From positions 620,001 through 684,000 of the forward strand of contig BLSF01000010.1 of NCBI GenBank assembly GCA_012862575.1: a DNA stretch of 64,000 nucleotides, written 5' to 3'. Origin of the DNA: Parietichytrium sp. I65-24A. Its lineage: Eukaryota; Sar; Bigyra; Thraustochytrida; Thraustochytriidae. The number at the start of each line of letters is the position of its first letter. Position 1 is the first letter of the stretch. Below are positions 48,113 to 61,528 of this stretch, one piece after another. A program made the position numbers and the translations under genes. Below the pieces are notes generated by a model, which was given only the letters and a program-made list of their open reading frames with translations, did not search any database and had not been told where the DNA came from.

Positions 48113-51100
48113 CGGTCCTGGGCAGCTTGCCGAGCTGTGTTGTGCGTGGTCTCGCTCGGTCTCGCTTGCACGTGATACCTTGTCGTGCTCTAGTTGCAGT
48201 TCTGGCGTACCTTTCCGCAACTTACGAAAAGGCTTGCCACTTTCTTCTATGATAAACGCTGTACTCGAACTCTTTTCATTCTTTCACAACACGGCAAATG
48301 ATTACTTACCTTTCAGACACTCCCACTTTCAAAGCGAGACGACTCTCGGCCGCGTCCGGAGCCACAGCTGACTTTTAAAGCGGATATACCTACCATGTAT
48401 AGCTTCACCCTATGCCCGACTTGCCTCGAGATGTGTTTCTTCTCCCTCTCCATTTCATTCATTCACCTTTCAATCATAGAAACGCACAGCACTCGCATCG
48501 CGCGAGCTCTTCCGTCGACCTTACCACACATCATCTCTGCACTCACTGTCAACCCATGCAATTTCTGCACCTGCTAACCTAGATCACGTTTCCGGGAAAC
48601 TGGTCCTACTCGAAGCGATAAACGCGAACTAGGACACCTTGCACACCCCAAAATAACCGAGTCTGGGCGGGGGACTGACTGACTGACTACTCACAGTGAG
48701 CAACATTTCTGATCTGAATTTGAGCAGAGTGGCGTGGAGTACTTTCGTGGAGAGTAAGTAGGCGAAGGCGTAATGTGCGTAAGGCTTTGGCTGTTGAGTC
48801 ACACGTGCTGGCGACCACGAGTGAACGCAGTTTTGCGGCATTGGTCGCCATTGATTTGATTAGACCCGCGAGATGCCGCCGTGGTGAGACGAGGCTGTTT
48901 CAAGAAGGCGTGGCAGTCATGCTTTGGGTTTTGAGACGCACGGCTTGTACGCATTTCAGTCGTCTTTGTCCATGCATATCCGTGCATCCATGCATCCATC
49001 CACAGCCAAGTGAATGTTTGGATCAATTATCGCCTCGAATGTATTTACGAGCTCCGCGTCCATCGTGCGCATTCTCTTCGTCAGCCATGGAGCAGTTTAT
49101 CTGGACCAAAAGGCACTAGAATCCGCGCGGAAGGGTCGCCACAGAGGTCTGATGTTTACTCTTCTGGTAGCTGGTGGAGCAAGGCGGGTTGTTGGATGCC
49201 ATACACTCCGTCATAGGTTTCAACGTTGGTTTATCCGTACAGAGTATCTTTCTTCACGTTTCGGTTTGGCCACGCGCAGCAGGGCTTGGCTCGAGGAAGA
49301 TGGTGCCACTCGTGGACGCACGCGGTCCGATAAAGGGCAAGGTTGGTGGCACTCCTGCTTCCGCGAACTCAGAATCACTTGCAAAGAGTGATGATGCAGA
49401 GTAGAAGCGCTTCTTTCTTTGATTTGTCATGGACTTGACTGCCAACGAGGGTGTGGTTTGGTCGTCGTGCCAAAATGATCGGCAAGATCCCGCCGTGGAC
49501 ATTATAAAGTTGAAACATCCAACAAGCTTTAGGCATCGACTGGCAGGTATCGCTGTCAGGCGCACGAGTTTAGTGTCACACGTCTCTTCGAAAGAGACAA
49601 CTTGCAAGCAGCGCGGTTCCATCAACAGGAACAGCAAGGTCTTAACATAAGAAGGACAAGAACATCATGAAGAACAAGAAGAAACGACATCAAACATCGA
49701 TTGCGCACCGTCTCGCGACTCCAACACGCGCAGAATTACGCAGAGCACGTTGGTATTCAATCAATCAAGCACTTCCCATCCAGCGAACACTGAAGAGCAT
49801 ATTTTGTTCCGTTCCGGTGGGTAGCGGCACTCCTAATTGAAAGCTCTAGCCATCTAACAGACTTATAGCCCCATTAGGGATAATCAGTAAGCATGGTCCC
49901 TCACTATGCAATGCTAAGCCCACCTTGGTTGTAACGCTCGTACGAGGGCGAGTACAGAACTGAGTACCGGTACATAGTAAACTCAGTACCACAGTTATTC
50001 TTGTGAAAGCGACGACTCCGCAAACCACAGCTCGGGCTGAACTCAAATGTGACTAAAAATCTGTATGATGAAATCTGTATTCTTATTTTTGAGTCTGACA
50101 GAGAAAGAGCAGTTGTGTTCATTTTCATGCCATCGGACATGATCTTTTCCGGTAGGCGCTCGTTGTTGGGAAAAGAAGAAAATGAATTTTTTTTTTTGCG
50201 AGTCTTGCGAGTAAAATTTTCACTTTCCAAGTTCCACTGAGGGGGAAAATGGGGGTGGGTCTAAGTGGCTGGAGAGCCTTTTCCGTACAGTATTCATTAA
50301 CAAGGTCATAAGTGCACTCTCCTCACCCGAAGTTACTCTCCCCTTCATCGTACCCCATTGCGAGCCAAAAGCGCAAATAGAGCTCTCTGCCCTCTCACAG
50401 TCCTCTGCTTGGAAGCTGCGTGGCTTTGTCCAATTCGGTCTACACAGCACCAAAATTTCTAGAGCGAGCAGGAGAAATAAAGCTGTTCCCTTTGTCACCG
50501 TGCTTGTAGTTTCATTTGGGCACCCAATCTCCAAGAAATATTTCAGTTACGTGCGGTAACACTTTGGGGTGTAGCTACTAGTTGTAGTGTCCAGATAGCT
50601 AGCTCTACTAGAGCTAGTAGAGATAGTACGGAGGAAGAATTTGCAAATGTTGTTCTGTTCGTCAGTCAGGAAAATTCGGAGGAAGCATCTTTGCTCTGGC
50701 TCTCTCCATTCACCCCCTTCTCATTTGCAAAGACCAGGGCTAGCTCTTACTAGCGCCAGGGCCTATCCAGCCTCACAGAAACGCTATTCCAAAGCGTGTC
50801 AAAATGTCCAAATAGTCTAAATCCAAACTTCAGAGGGTTCTTACTAGAAGGCTGTGAGACAGTGAGGAGGATGGAAGAGGAAAGCGTGTTTTGTGCCTTC
50901 TCGTGTCGTCGCTTTCCCATTCGCAAGAGCTGGAAAGAGCGGAATGGAACTCAATTGCGTCGAGGAAGAAGGCGCGAATGTGACGCAAGCGGTGGCCAAC
51001 GAAACAACGTTTCCCTCTTCTCTTTCTTTCTCCTTTCTCCCCTCTCTTTTCTCTTTGTTTCCTTTCTGCTGTTGCTCCTTCTCGTCTGACTGATTCCAGG

Positions 51101-53238
51101 ATTCTTTTATGCTAGTCGATTTCCCGCAGTATCATAAAGAAGGAAATTTGTAGCTGTCCGTAGACCTTACTTCTTCCCCATTCACGAGAAGTATGTAAAC
51201 AAGTTTGTTGCTCAAAGAAGTTTGCCAATCGCATTTTTTGGGGAAGCTTTTGAACAAGAGGGTACTGGTTGCTATTATCTTATTCCGCACATATGCACTC
51301 TCCTACAAGTGGCGACTGATCTCGAATTCCAGCTCAGAGAGAAATAGTTTTGAAAAAGTTGAAAGAGAGAGAGTTTGGCTCACAGTGAATTTTGACTGTG
51401 CAGGAGAAGTGCAAAGCGCAGCGATTCAGCAGCGATCAAAGTCGTTCTTCCACATTTCCAAATATCAAGAGCACACACCAATCCATCCAAACGTGCTTAC
51501 AGTGAGTTTCGGATTTCTTTGTCAGATGCTCTCAATCAATCATAACATCTCACACGCCAAAGAACGCACCATCGCAAATTCTCTCGCCCCTACCCGCATG
51601 TGTTGGTACTCGTCTCAGGTACTTACTTATAAAGAATAAAGTCAGGTGCCAGCTTGACTTACCCCCTCAAAAGTCCCAAAGGGCAATTTTTGCGTTTTCG
51701 GACAGCAGCTCGGCAAACTGCGCAGTTTGTGTCAAGTCCAAGTTGCCTTGCGGGCGGCATTTTTTTTTCCTGTCCAGAGCCACCTTAGCGGTCGTTAAGT
51801 TCTTATTAACGCTGTTCACCACGAGAGCGCCGTTTTTGCCTTGCCTGCCCCCTATGCACCCTCCCTCCCTCTTCCGCCTGCCTAACAACCTTCTTTTCTC
51901 TTATTCCAGTGGGAAAGCAGTGAGAGGAGGGCAGGTGAAGCCCCGCGAGAGCGCCGGAAGGAGTGAGAAGCAAATTGGGCCTGTACTTGCGGGACGCAGC
52001 TTTTAGGAGGTGCTGAGGAGTTACTACGAGACTCCGTTTCCTTTCCAGAGATTTCGAGCATAGAGCTTGAACCAATCGATTGTACACTAATACTAATCTT
52101 GACACTAAACACACAATAACTAATAACAATAAAGGAAAAGAAGAAATTACGAATAGGTGGGAAAGCAAGGTTTTCCCGAGAGGGGGACCTGGCATATGTA
52201 AAAGCAGAATTCAGAACGCGTCTCATCCGGAGGGCAGCACGCTCGCCCCTTCTTTCTCCCCGGCTCGGCGATTCTCGATTTCGGCGTGTTACACACCCCG
52301 CGCCACCAAAAAATAGAAAAAAGTTGTCCTTCCATGCAGAGGAGAGGGAGACGTTCTCCACTCTCATCTGTGCAAATCTCCTAAAGAAAGACAATATGCC
52401 TCGTCAAGGGAGAAGGTAGAAATATTACCGCTCTGAAATACTATAGTAAGCCATAAGCTCTTGCATATAGGCCTGGATGTTTGCGCAGTTGACGCTTCCG
52501 AGCTCGGTCCAACATCACCCCCCACAATTTGATTAGGGAAATCCGTAGACCTTCCGGTTCTTTCGGCGCTGTCTCGGACTGAAAATCACCGGTGTAGGCA
52601 TATCACAGCATCTAGCTATTTCACTAATGTGCGGTAGGAGGTGCTGTATGCGAGGTTGTCGAAGAAATGGAGGCGGTGGCAGATCACAGAGTACTAACCC
52701 AAATCACTATGTCCAGTACAGGGTATTGTCGTAAGTGAATGCGTAGATCACGCTTATGCCAATGGTAGTAAGTGGTGGCAGGTTCAAAAGTGATAGTGCT
52801 CACAGTACTCACTCTGAGTACGGTACTTGTCCAATTCATCGATTCACAGTCAGAACAGATCTTCTCTTCGCTGGACGCGAGATCAGTTTTGAAAGTTATT
52901 TTTCCCTCTGACCTCAAAAAAATGTTTTTTTACACTTTTACATAGAAGCACTTTTTTTTTCTCCCATTCGAATAGAGCCATTGGTTGAGCTTGTGAGTGA
53001 AGTGACTCACAGCCAAGTTCACTCTTTGGGAGATTTAGAAATTGCCCCTTTTCGCCGGCCACGTCTGAATCCGCGGCCATAGCGCTTTCCGCAGTAGCTC
53101 GACTGGTAGCCAGGAGTTGCCATACAAGCTGCTAGCTCTTGCTCAAGACACACTTTGTTCCAGAAATGCAGCCCTAACTGCACACATTGAACTAGCTAGA
53201 CTAGTATGTGTAGACTAGGAGGCCGTTCGTTCATGCAG

Positions 53239-53338
53239 TTCGTCCCCTTTCCCTTTCCCTTTCCTTTTCCTTTTCCTTTTCTTTCCTCTCTGAATTCTGA
53301 TTCTGATTCTGATTCTGATTCTGATTCTGATTCTGAAT
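53239..53338. repeat. CCCTTT/CCTTTT array followed by (GATTCT)n
   Basis: About seven 6-bp pyrimidine units (53245-53285) are followed directly by about seven copies of GATTCT (53291-53338). Confidence 0.85.
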
Positions 53339-55735
53339 CTCTCAGCTCACCAAGTGGTGGAGGATGGCGCACGCGAATCACACTGGAGAGAGAAGGAAAA
53401 AGTTTACCACAGACAATCGAGTCGAGAGTTGTGGGGGGGATGCAGTTCTGCAGCTCTGTAGGCATATCAGTGTTACTCTTACGTACCTAATATGTGTAGG
53501 CTCCATGTGAGCCATCTTTTTCTGTCCAACTTTTGAGGCTCAACAATTTCAGCACAGCAAGGGGCGAGCTCGTCGCAGCATCGCGTGGTGAGTTTTGTCT
53601 GAGTGGACTGAGTGGACTGAGCGGCGCAGCGCGCAAAGCACAAATGGCGCTCCTTCAAGTAAAAAATGCGCTAATTTGCTGAGCGCACGGACCCCAAAGG
53701 CTCAAAATCTCAGTTAGCGTTTTGAGTGCCTTATAATCAAGAACCTTAAATAGCGCTTGTGGTGGGGCATTTGCAATTTAGCGAAAACCCCGACGGGGGG
53801 TTAGTACGGTATGAAGGGTCCTGAGCGAACGCATAGGTCCATACTATATGTTCTATGACTGTTTTACGCAATTTACTGGCAAAACAGTGTAAGATTGAGA
53901 CTGTTTTTTGACTGATTTAGTTGATTGCTTGATTGATGTTCAATCATCAACAATGATTGATGATGAAAAATTGGTTTCAGTTTGAAAGAAATAGAAAGTG
54001 AAGAAGGGCAAGTTAATTTAACGATTGCGGCTCCACGAAAACAGAGATTCGAATTTGCGCAGTTTTTTTGACTGTAGAACACTGTGACGAGAGAGTAAAA
54101 TAAAACCACGATGTATTAAGGGAGGAGCGCTGGCTTGCACTTCCCCTCTCTTTGGAGACGCTGTTCCGATTTTGAGAGCACACATCTCTGAACATGTAAC
54201 ACGAACGCTGGTCCAAATTTTGACCTGTTGATGGGTTGTTGTTCAATCAATGAACATCAGCTGTTAACACTTTTTCTAAAGTCGACAAGAACTGGTAAGG
54301 CGAGGGTCAAGCTGTGCAAAAAGAAAAAGAAGAAGAAGAAGAAGAACACCAACTCGCGTATTTCAAGATCAGATCTAAAAAAGAGTGTAGAGCTTTTCAG
54401 TCAAGTATTTTTGATTTACATTTTCCAAGTGAGAATTGACCGAAGAAGACACTGTCAATCGATTGGAAGCATGGCCGCAGCCGCACCACATTCGCAAATT
54501 TAGTAACGGGAGGAAGCGCGCTATCGCAAGACAGGAGAGGCTTTTCTCGCACATGCTATCAGAAGAGAAAATGCAGAATTCAGAAGACCGCAACCTATAA
54601 CTTACAAGTTGCGGAAAGACCAACCAGCCAGCCGTGCCTGCGGGAGATGTTTCCGACATGCTCACCTGGCCAGAACGTAACGTGCAATAGCTATGTGTGC
54701 GCAAAAGTCGACAACCCGCGAACGCGCGCGCTCGCGGTCAAGGATGGAAGGAAGAATCGGCGACTCGAATTTCGCAATTTACTTTATTTACTTAAAAGAT
54801 GCGGTCTTCGCATTATTGCGCTGCGTTGCGTTGTCTTGTCTTGGGGCCAATCAAGGACCTCATCTCTTTCCTCTTGATTTCAATTTGATGATGATGCCAT
54901 ATCAATCGAAAGCAGAGCCCCAAAGCTGCTTAATTGGTTGTTAACTGTAGCTTATTAGTATCTCTAAGCTCGTGCGATTGACGAGCTCCCTCGCGCTCTC
55001 GCCTTTGGGGAACGGGAAATTGCCGATCCTGTTAGTGTTCCTGAGTGACTTGCCACGGCGAGTGCGCCTCTCAGAAACAAGAAAATTCAGAGGAAATTCA
55101 GAAATTCAGCAGACGCGGACGTGAGAGATGTCTTTCTTCTCACAGCGCAGTGAAAATGAGCTTTCCAGAGGGACTTGCTCCTCTGACTGAGGAGAATAAT
55201 CACAAGTTGGCTCATGTCGCAACCAGCACATGTAAGTGCATCCTCTAGCAGTCGTTACTTTCGTCGGGGAAATGCGGGCATGAGGGGAAGCGCTTAAGGG
55301 AGAGTGATAAGCTTCCCTATGCAATCTGCTGTAGCCCATTTTTCGCGGATTTGAGCCACCAGCAACTGGTTGCCAAAAGGGCTTACCAGAGGGAATAGCT
55401 GGGAAATAATTCCTGGACACTTTATTACCGTAGGGCCTCGAGCGAGGAAAGAAGGTGAAAGAAGGAGGAGGAGGGAACTGGCCGATCCCGGGAGTTCTAC
55501 GGACACAAAAGTAATGCAGGTTCACTTCATTTTTCTAAATCTCACTTTTCAGAATTCAGCTTCTTTTCTACCCGACAGTCAAGTTCTCAAAGATTTTCCT
55601 TGTTTCCAGTGTGGCGAGACGTGTCCCAGCTGGCGAAATGACAAGATAGAGGAACAAGCTATAACTGGTTGAACTGGCGTCGAATACTGCGCTCACTGTC
55701 AAGGCTAGTGTGCGTGAATCATCATCATCACCATC

Positions 55736-55803
55736 ATCAGAATTCAGAATTCAGAATTCAGAAAAAAAGAGAAATCAGAAAAAAGAGAAATCAGAATCAG
55801 AAA
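55736..55803. repeat. CAGAATT tandem and AGAAATC units
   Basis: Three or more CAGAATT heptamers (from 55738), then degenerate GAAAAAAGAGAAATCA units. The heptamer shares its core with the CAGAATTCAG motif found across this region. Confidence 0.8.
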
Positions 55804-57780
55804 ATACGCACCGCAGTCTTTTGGCTCTGGATTCCAGACTGGCCAATTATCGAACTCCTGCTCAGTAGCTCACTTATTGTAAGCTACTGATGCTGTACCG
55901 GCACTTACAGTTGAATGAGCCTAGCACGCTCACTCAGCTTTAGACTTTCTGCATCCGCTAAATCGTTGACTGTAACGCGGATGCTCTTTTCGCAGAGGTG
56001 CAGGAGAGAGAGACCGGGAAAATTGCTCACATGCCCACCCTCCTCCCTCCTTCTTCCTTCCTCTCTCCTCCCATTTTCCCCTGCCTTTCAACTTTCGCGG
56101 GAAAAGACTCCTCTCAGGAAGTGATTCCGACGTTCACGACTCCACGAAGCCCGCGCACACGAAAAGGCGAAAAGACGAAAGGAAGGGAAAGAGGCCACAC
56201 GAGAAGAGGGGTTGAGAGGGAAAGCGTTGGACGGAATCACTTTTGCGGTGGCTCCAACATTGCAAATGAGTTGGTGGGATCTTTTTGCTTCTCCGCGTTC
56301 CTCTGTTTCCGTTCCTTTGTTTCCAATTCCCCCTCACAGACGGCGAATCAAAGATCTTACTTTCTCCCCACGTTCTCGGGAACTGCTTTTGTGTGGTGGA
56401 TAGTGCGCACCACCTTAACCTGTAAAGGGTGGGTGATATCTCCCCAGTCTTCTTCTTTCTTCCCGAACGCTCCCCTTCCTCCTCCCAGCATCTGAGACAC
56501 TTCCCCTCGGGAAATCCTCCAGTCCGAGAACTGTCCGGTCTCCAGCCGCTCCTATACCCGGCCAATAGTAGAGAAGTAACCCTTCTTCCTCCCTCCCTCC
56601 CTTTGAGTTTGCGAGAGGAGCAAAACTGATGAAACGTGGGCGTGGAGCAACAGCCAGCATTGCATAGTTGAGGGCGCGACGATATCGCTCTGTGACTCTT
56701 TTGATCCATCGCCACGACTTGCGCTAGCTGAGCATCGGCTAAAAGCGCTGTTTGTTGAAACTTGACGCCAATTCAGAGGCAGAGAGGGAAAAGGAGGGCG
56801 ATTGGCAATCGTACTACTAGTACCACCCCTCACCAGCACCGGCTGAGAGTAACAAGTGCATCCATTCTTCTTCCTTCATTCTTCATTCTTCATTCCGCAC
56901 CGGCACTTTACTTTTTAAATTCCCGGCTCGTCTGTTTGTTTTGTCTGTTTTGTCCGCAAAAATGCTACAGTAACTGGTGCTGCTTCAGTATGCTTCATGG
57001 AATTAAACAGAACTTGCTCTGTACCTGTACTCACACTCAGTAAATTAATCGTCGACTCTGCAGGTCGATACTAGTCTTCCTGAGTTTCCAGTTACAGATT
57101 TGGATAGTGTAGAATGTAGAAAATCGAGAGCTGTGTGGGCACGGCTCGTGACTACCACCTCGGGCAGATTGCATACTCAGAGTCAGTACGGCCTCTCCTC
57201 ACCACGTAGGACGTAGGACAGTAGGCTGTACCTCGACGATTAAAGTTATATAGAAATGGATTGACAGTGATTTCAACCCACTGTACTGAGTATTGTGCTT
57301 TGATCGTTCTGTTGAAACTTCTTCTTCTTCTTTTCTCATTCAGGATTCAGGTGTTTGTCGGGAAAACTCACTGCTGAGTACAGATTACTGTACTGCAGCC
57401 GTTGCAGCGGTGTAATTTCTACTGTACCCTGTATTCACTCGCCACACTCGCCCATCGTTTGTCTGCCCAACCAGCCGCAACCTTAGAGGTTGTCGCAGTT
57501 TGCGACGCCGCGAGTGCCAACAGGGTCCCATTGGAAATACCGCGCGAGACTAGCAGCGGCAGCTCTGGATTACACTCGCTGTTGCAAACTCGTATTGGCT
57601 CGCAGAATAAAAGGATGGGCCGGCCGTATTGGCATGTATTGGCATAGCATGTATTTGCCCGTCGCCATGGTGGGGGGTGGGGGAGGAGGGCACAATGCAC
57701 CTCTTTGCCGGACACGTAAGGAGTGATGGATTACAAGCTCACGTTGGTTTATTGCTGTGTTCAAGTTCTCTCCAAATCCC

Positions 57781-57848
57781 CTGAATTCTGAATTCTGTAT
57801 TCTGTATTCTGTATTCTGATTTCTGATTTCTGATTTCTGATTTCTGTT
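57781..57848. repeat. CTGAATT / CTGTATT / CTGATTT heptamer array
   Basis: About nine 7-bp units that change stepwise from CTGAATT to CTGTATT to CTGATTT. The order suggests successive local duplications of mutated units. It is the reverse complement class of the 55736 repeat. Confidence 0.85.
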
Positions 57849-60800
57849 TCCATCTGTGGGCAAAATCGTTACACGCGCGATGGCGGAGAATTGTGCGAGC
57901 CAATTTATTGTTTCAGAACAGGAATCAAATTTCAGAGCGAGTTGTGGCCTTCGCAAGTCTCACCAGTCTCGTTTTGTAAGAATTATAGCACCTACAGTTC
58001 TTCCGAGTGGCTCTCAGTGAGTCACGGAACGTGAGCAATGTGAGCAACGCATTTTCCCGTGGCCATTTATTCCCCGACGCCAGCTACGCTAGTAGAGTCT
58101 GGGAATATTTCACTACCTCTCTATTTAGCTAGGTAGCTATAGTAGAAGATCTATAAAGGCTGCACCAACAGTAATTTGTGAAGAACAGCACGCGACACGA
58201 AGGAACAGAAGTCAGGTCCAACCCGCAGATTTTGAAAGCGTTTCTCCAGAATGCTAATGAATGAAGAGCTTTTGATACCGGTACGATGACTGGGACTCTT
58301 TGTTCCTTGCTCTCTGCTCGCTGCTGCGCTGAGAAGGGGAAGGAGAGAGAGAGAGAGGGAGTGAGAATGAGTGAGAGCTATTTTTCCTACGCTTTACGTA
58401 GAAGACTCTTACTATACTAGCGTGTATCATGCTCCTTCCTATCAGTGGTCTAAGCAGCTTTTGGGACAACCGTCGAAGGAATTAATTATTTCTTTCTCCT
58501 CACAGGACATCAAATGACCCTATCTATTTCTATCCTTCCGTTCATCCTTTCCAGCAGCTCGGACGCACTGTACGAAAGCGGCGTTTGACAGTCTTGATGG
58601 GCGCGGATGGACAGCTGCGGCGCACACGATGCGTGATTTCTGTGGCTCACCAAACTGAGCGAGCGTGTGGTATGAAAGTGGTGAAAGAAGATGCGCCTGA
58701 CCGTTTTAAAAAGACCTTAAAAGTTTATGCCATGTGGTTCAGAGCTGTCAGCGACGAAGAAGGAGGAGGAAATAGCGAGCAGCTTGGGGGAGTGCTAGCA
58801 AGTTAGGAAGCCAGATGGTTGTGGCGCTTACATCGCAATCTGCCGCTCCCTACAGTTCCGGCAGTCCTTTTTGCTATTGTCAAGCGATTGCTGTTGCTGA
58901 TAAGTAAATGAGTTTTCTCAATTCTGAAAAATAGCACGTGATTAACAGCCAATGAGTCTTCGTGCTGTTCTGAATGTTCTGAACACTGAACTCTGTTCTG
59001 CAATTTGGAATTTGGAGACTTTGAGAAATTTGCGGAATTCGCAGAACAGAATGACAGGACAGTAAAATGTAAAAATTTTTAGTTGAAAATGTTCTCTGTC
59101 CTTGCGTTCATCCCAAAGTTTCCCTTGCGTTCGCCATCACGATCATTGCCGTTGGGCAGCGTGCGGGCCCCCGGGATACGGTCAGGATATTGATATCATG
59201 CGAAAGTTTGCGAATGAGAGAGAGATCAGAACTTGAGCTCTTCGCAGACGCGCTGCTGGCAAAGTGCTGAATTCTTCTCAACACTCTTTTCCTCTCTATT
59301 CGATTCTCTTCTCCGTTTCTCTTCTCTTCCCTTCCCCTGTTTTGCGCTCCTCAGGCAACCACCATATGAAGGAAAACCTTAGCCTGCAGTACCGGTACCA
59401 ATCAGGACTGGGTGAAATGACCGAGTAACAGTGACTCAGTCTGCGGCCAAACACCAGCCACGCTCGGCAACAGTTTCACTTTCGTCGCGCGCGAAAGCAA
59501 AAGTCAGAATAACGAACTTTCAGAATTCAGAACTCAGAAGAAAAGTTGGAATAAGATATTCACGGTTCGATGGAAGGTTCATGGATGGCAACGATCATGA
59601 GACGTGGCACTAATCAAAAGAATCAGAATTCAGAACAGAATTCTGAATTGTGGACCAGATCAACTGACTGTGAAACCAATTGGCTGTGATTTGAAATGCT
59701 AATGCAAATGAAAAGGAAATACATTGGCATGTGGAATGTGAAATGCGAAATGTGAAATGAGCTCACAGTCAAACCGCCTCGGCGTCTCGAGACCCCATCC
59801 AAGTAACTGGAATAGTGATAGCATCATATAGCGTAGCTCTTAGCAGTTCGGAGGCATACGTTGCGCGACTCAGGCGCTGCAGAGTCTGTGAGAGAAGACT
59901 GAGAGTGAAGCGATGGTGGCGGTTGTCCAGAGAAGAGCGAAAAAGCAAAAGGGACAATTGTTCGGAGTTGATGCTTGGTGTTTCTACTCTGGTGGATCGC
60001 AATTTGTTTCCACCGAGGGCTGTCAGAGGCACGAAATCTGGAAGTTGTAGCTTTCCAACGTGCATCAGCTTTTCTAGGAGGCGTCAACGACCAAATGAAC
60101 TGTAAATAAGACAATTTGGCGAAATACTTTTGCGAGATTGTCCTCGGCTGTTGTTCGTTCGATTTTGAGTGCGTTTGGCCACGGCTGAGAGTGCTGAGAG
60201 GCCAAAGGGGAGAGTGAGAGTGGAGCGGAGAGAGAAAGGATCAGAGGGAGCAGAAAGGGAGGTAGGAAAAAATTCCTTTCAAATGGCCCTATTACCTCAC
60301 TGCTATCGTTGAATTATGTAGGGGGTGGACAGCAATTGATCATACATCGGGAAAAAGCAGGGGGCATTTCCCCGTGAGGGACGTTCTGCACCTGGGCGGA
60401 AAATAGCACACGCTGTGAAGCCCATCCACTTTTTTCTCTCCGAGAGGAGACACACCTTCTTGTGAGGAGACTCACCATCTTGTGAGTGAATGCGACTGAT
60501 GTCCAAGTCACCTTCAGACTCCCTTGCTACCGTCTGGTATAACACCACTTTCGCTCTGCTCCCTCCCTTCGGTGAATCCTAAACCGACTGGCTCTCCTCG
60601 GAAGAACGAACGAGTTGATCTAATTCGTGTTTCCCCTGCGTCGGCCTAAACTATTAGCTTTTATATGCACCTAGTGGCGCCGAGAGGGGCTTTCGCCACC
60701 CTCCTCCCGCCCAATCCACCGATCACTCAAAAACGCCCTCCTCCTTCCTCCTCCTTCGCCTCCCTTTTGCCGTTCGTTCCCCACTGCGCATATTTTAATC

Positions 60801-61528
60801 CTTTCGCCCTCCGCCTCCCTCCCTCCCTCCTTCCCCCTCCCGCGGCAGGCCAGATTCCTTCTCTCTTTCCCTCCTTCCCCTTCCCGAGCGAGCTTCCTGC
60901 AGTAGTCTCACGACGCCACCTCCCACACACAGCGCAGGGAAGAAAGAAAGAAAGAAAGAAAGAAACAAGGAGGCTAACCGAAAGTAGAAGGAGGAAGAAA
61001 GCAGCAGGCCCAGAGGCGAGAGGCGAAAATTCAATCCACTGTTCGTTTCATTCATTCTCATTCAATGAACATTCATTCACTGTCAATGAAATCAAACATC
61101 CCCAATCGAGTCACTCAATTCCTCACAGTCTCGCCATCCGTCCAACAGTCAACCTGCCAGTCAAATCCCTTTTGCAATTAAAGCTGCGCCGACACGCACG
61201 CACTCACTCACACTCACCCACTCACTCACTCACTCACGCCGACACGCTCTGACTGTGATTGTTGAGAGACCCTGCGCGCGTAGACCTCCTTTGACAAGGC
61301 GTGCAGCACAGCGAAACCAAACCACCAAGTAAAAGTCACACGGCGAAAGTGAGAAACGCGGCAAGGAGAAAACTTTGGAGCATTGGAGCAGACGAGGAAA
61401 GAGGACAAGACGGCGCACTGGATCGTGTGGCCGTGTTGTGTTTGTGATTGTGATTGTGTTAGTGTTAGTGGGGTTTGCGTTCAATCAGGTGGAGAGAAAT
61501 TAGGATCCAAAACACGCACGCGTTCCTC

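Larger units (their letters stand above)
48113..61528. other. 13.4 kb region without a supported gene
   Basis: I found no reading frame with a recognisable domain and no exon set with convincing splice sites between the trypsin start and the Zn2Cys6 gene. The region is a patchwork of simple repeats (listed separately), a scattered CAGAATTCAG motif, TAGCTAGC-type tetranucleotide palindromes (for example around 50595-50625), poly-pyrimidine runs, and purine runs near 60945-60965. No transposase, reverse transcriptase or terminal repeat is apparent. Short spliced or noncoding genes could be missed. Confidence 0.5.

Noticed and set aside
55106-56715. Several 100-190 codon frames in the gene-poor region
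   Set aside because: Composition follows local CT or GA bias, and no motif or consistent exon structure was found.
60665-61252. 195-codon plus frame before the Zn2Cys6 gene
   Set aside because: Pro/Ser/Leu-rich translation of pyrimidine runs with no domain and no sign of selection for protein.
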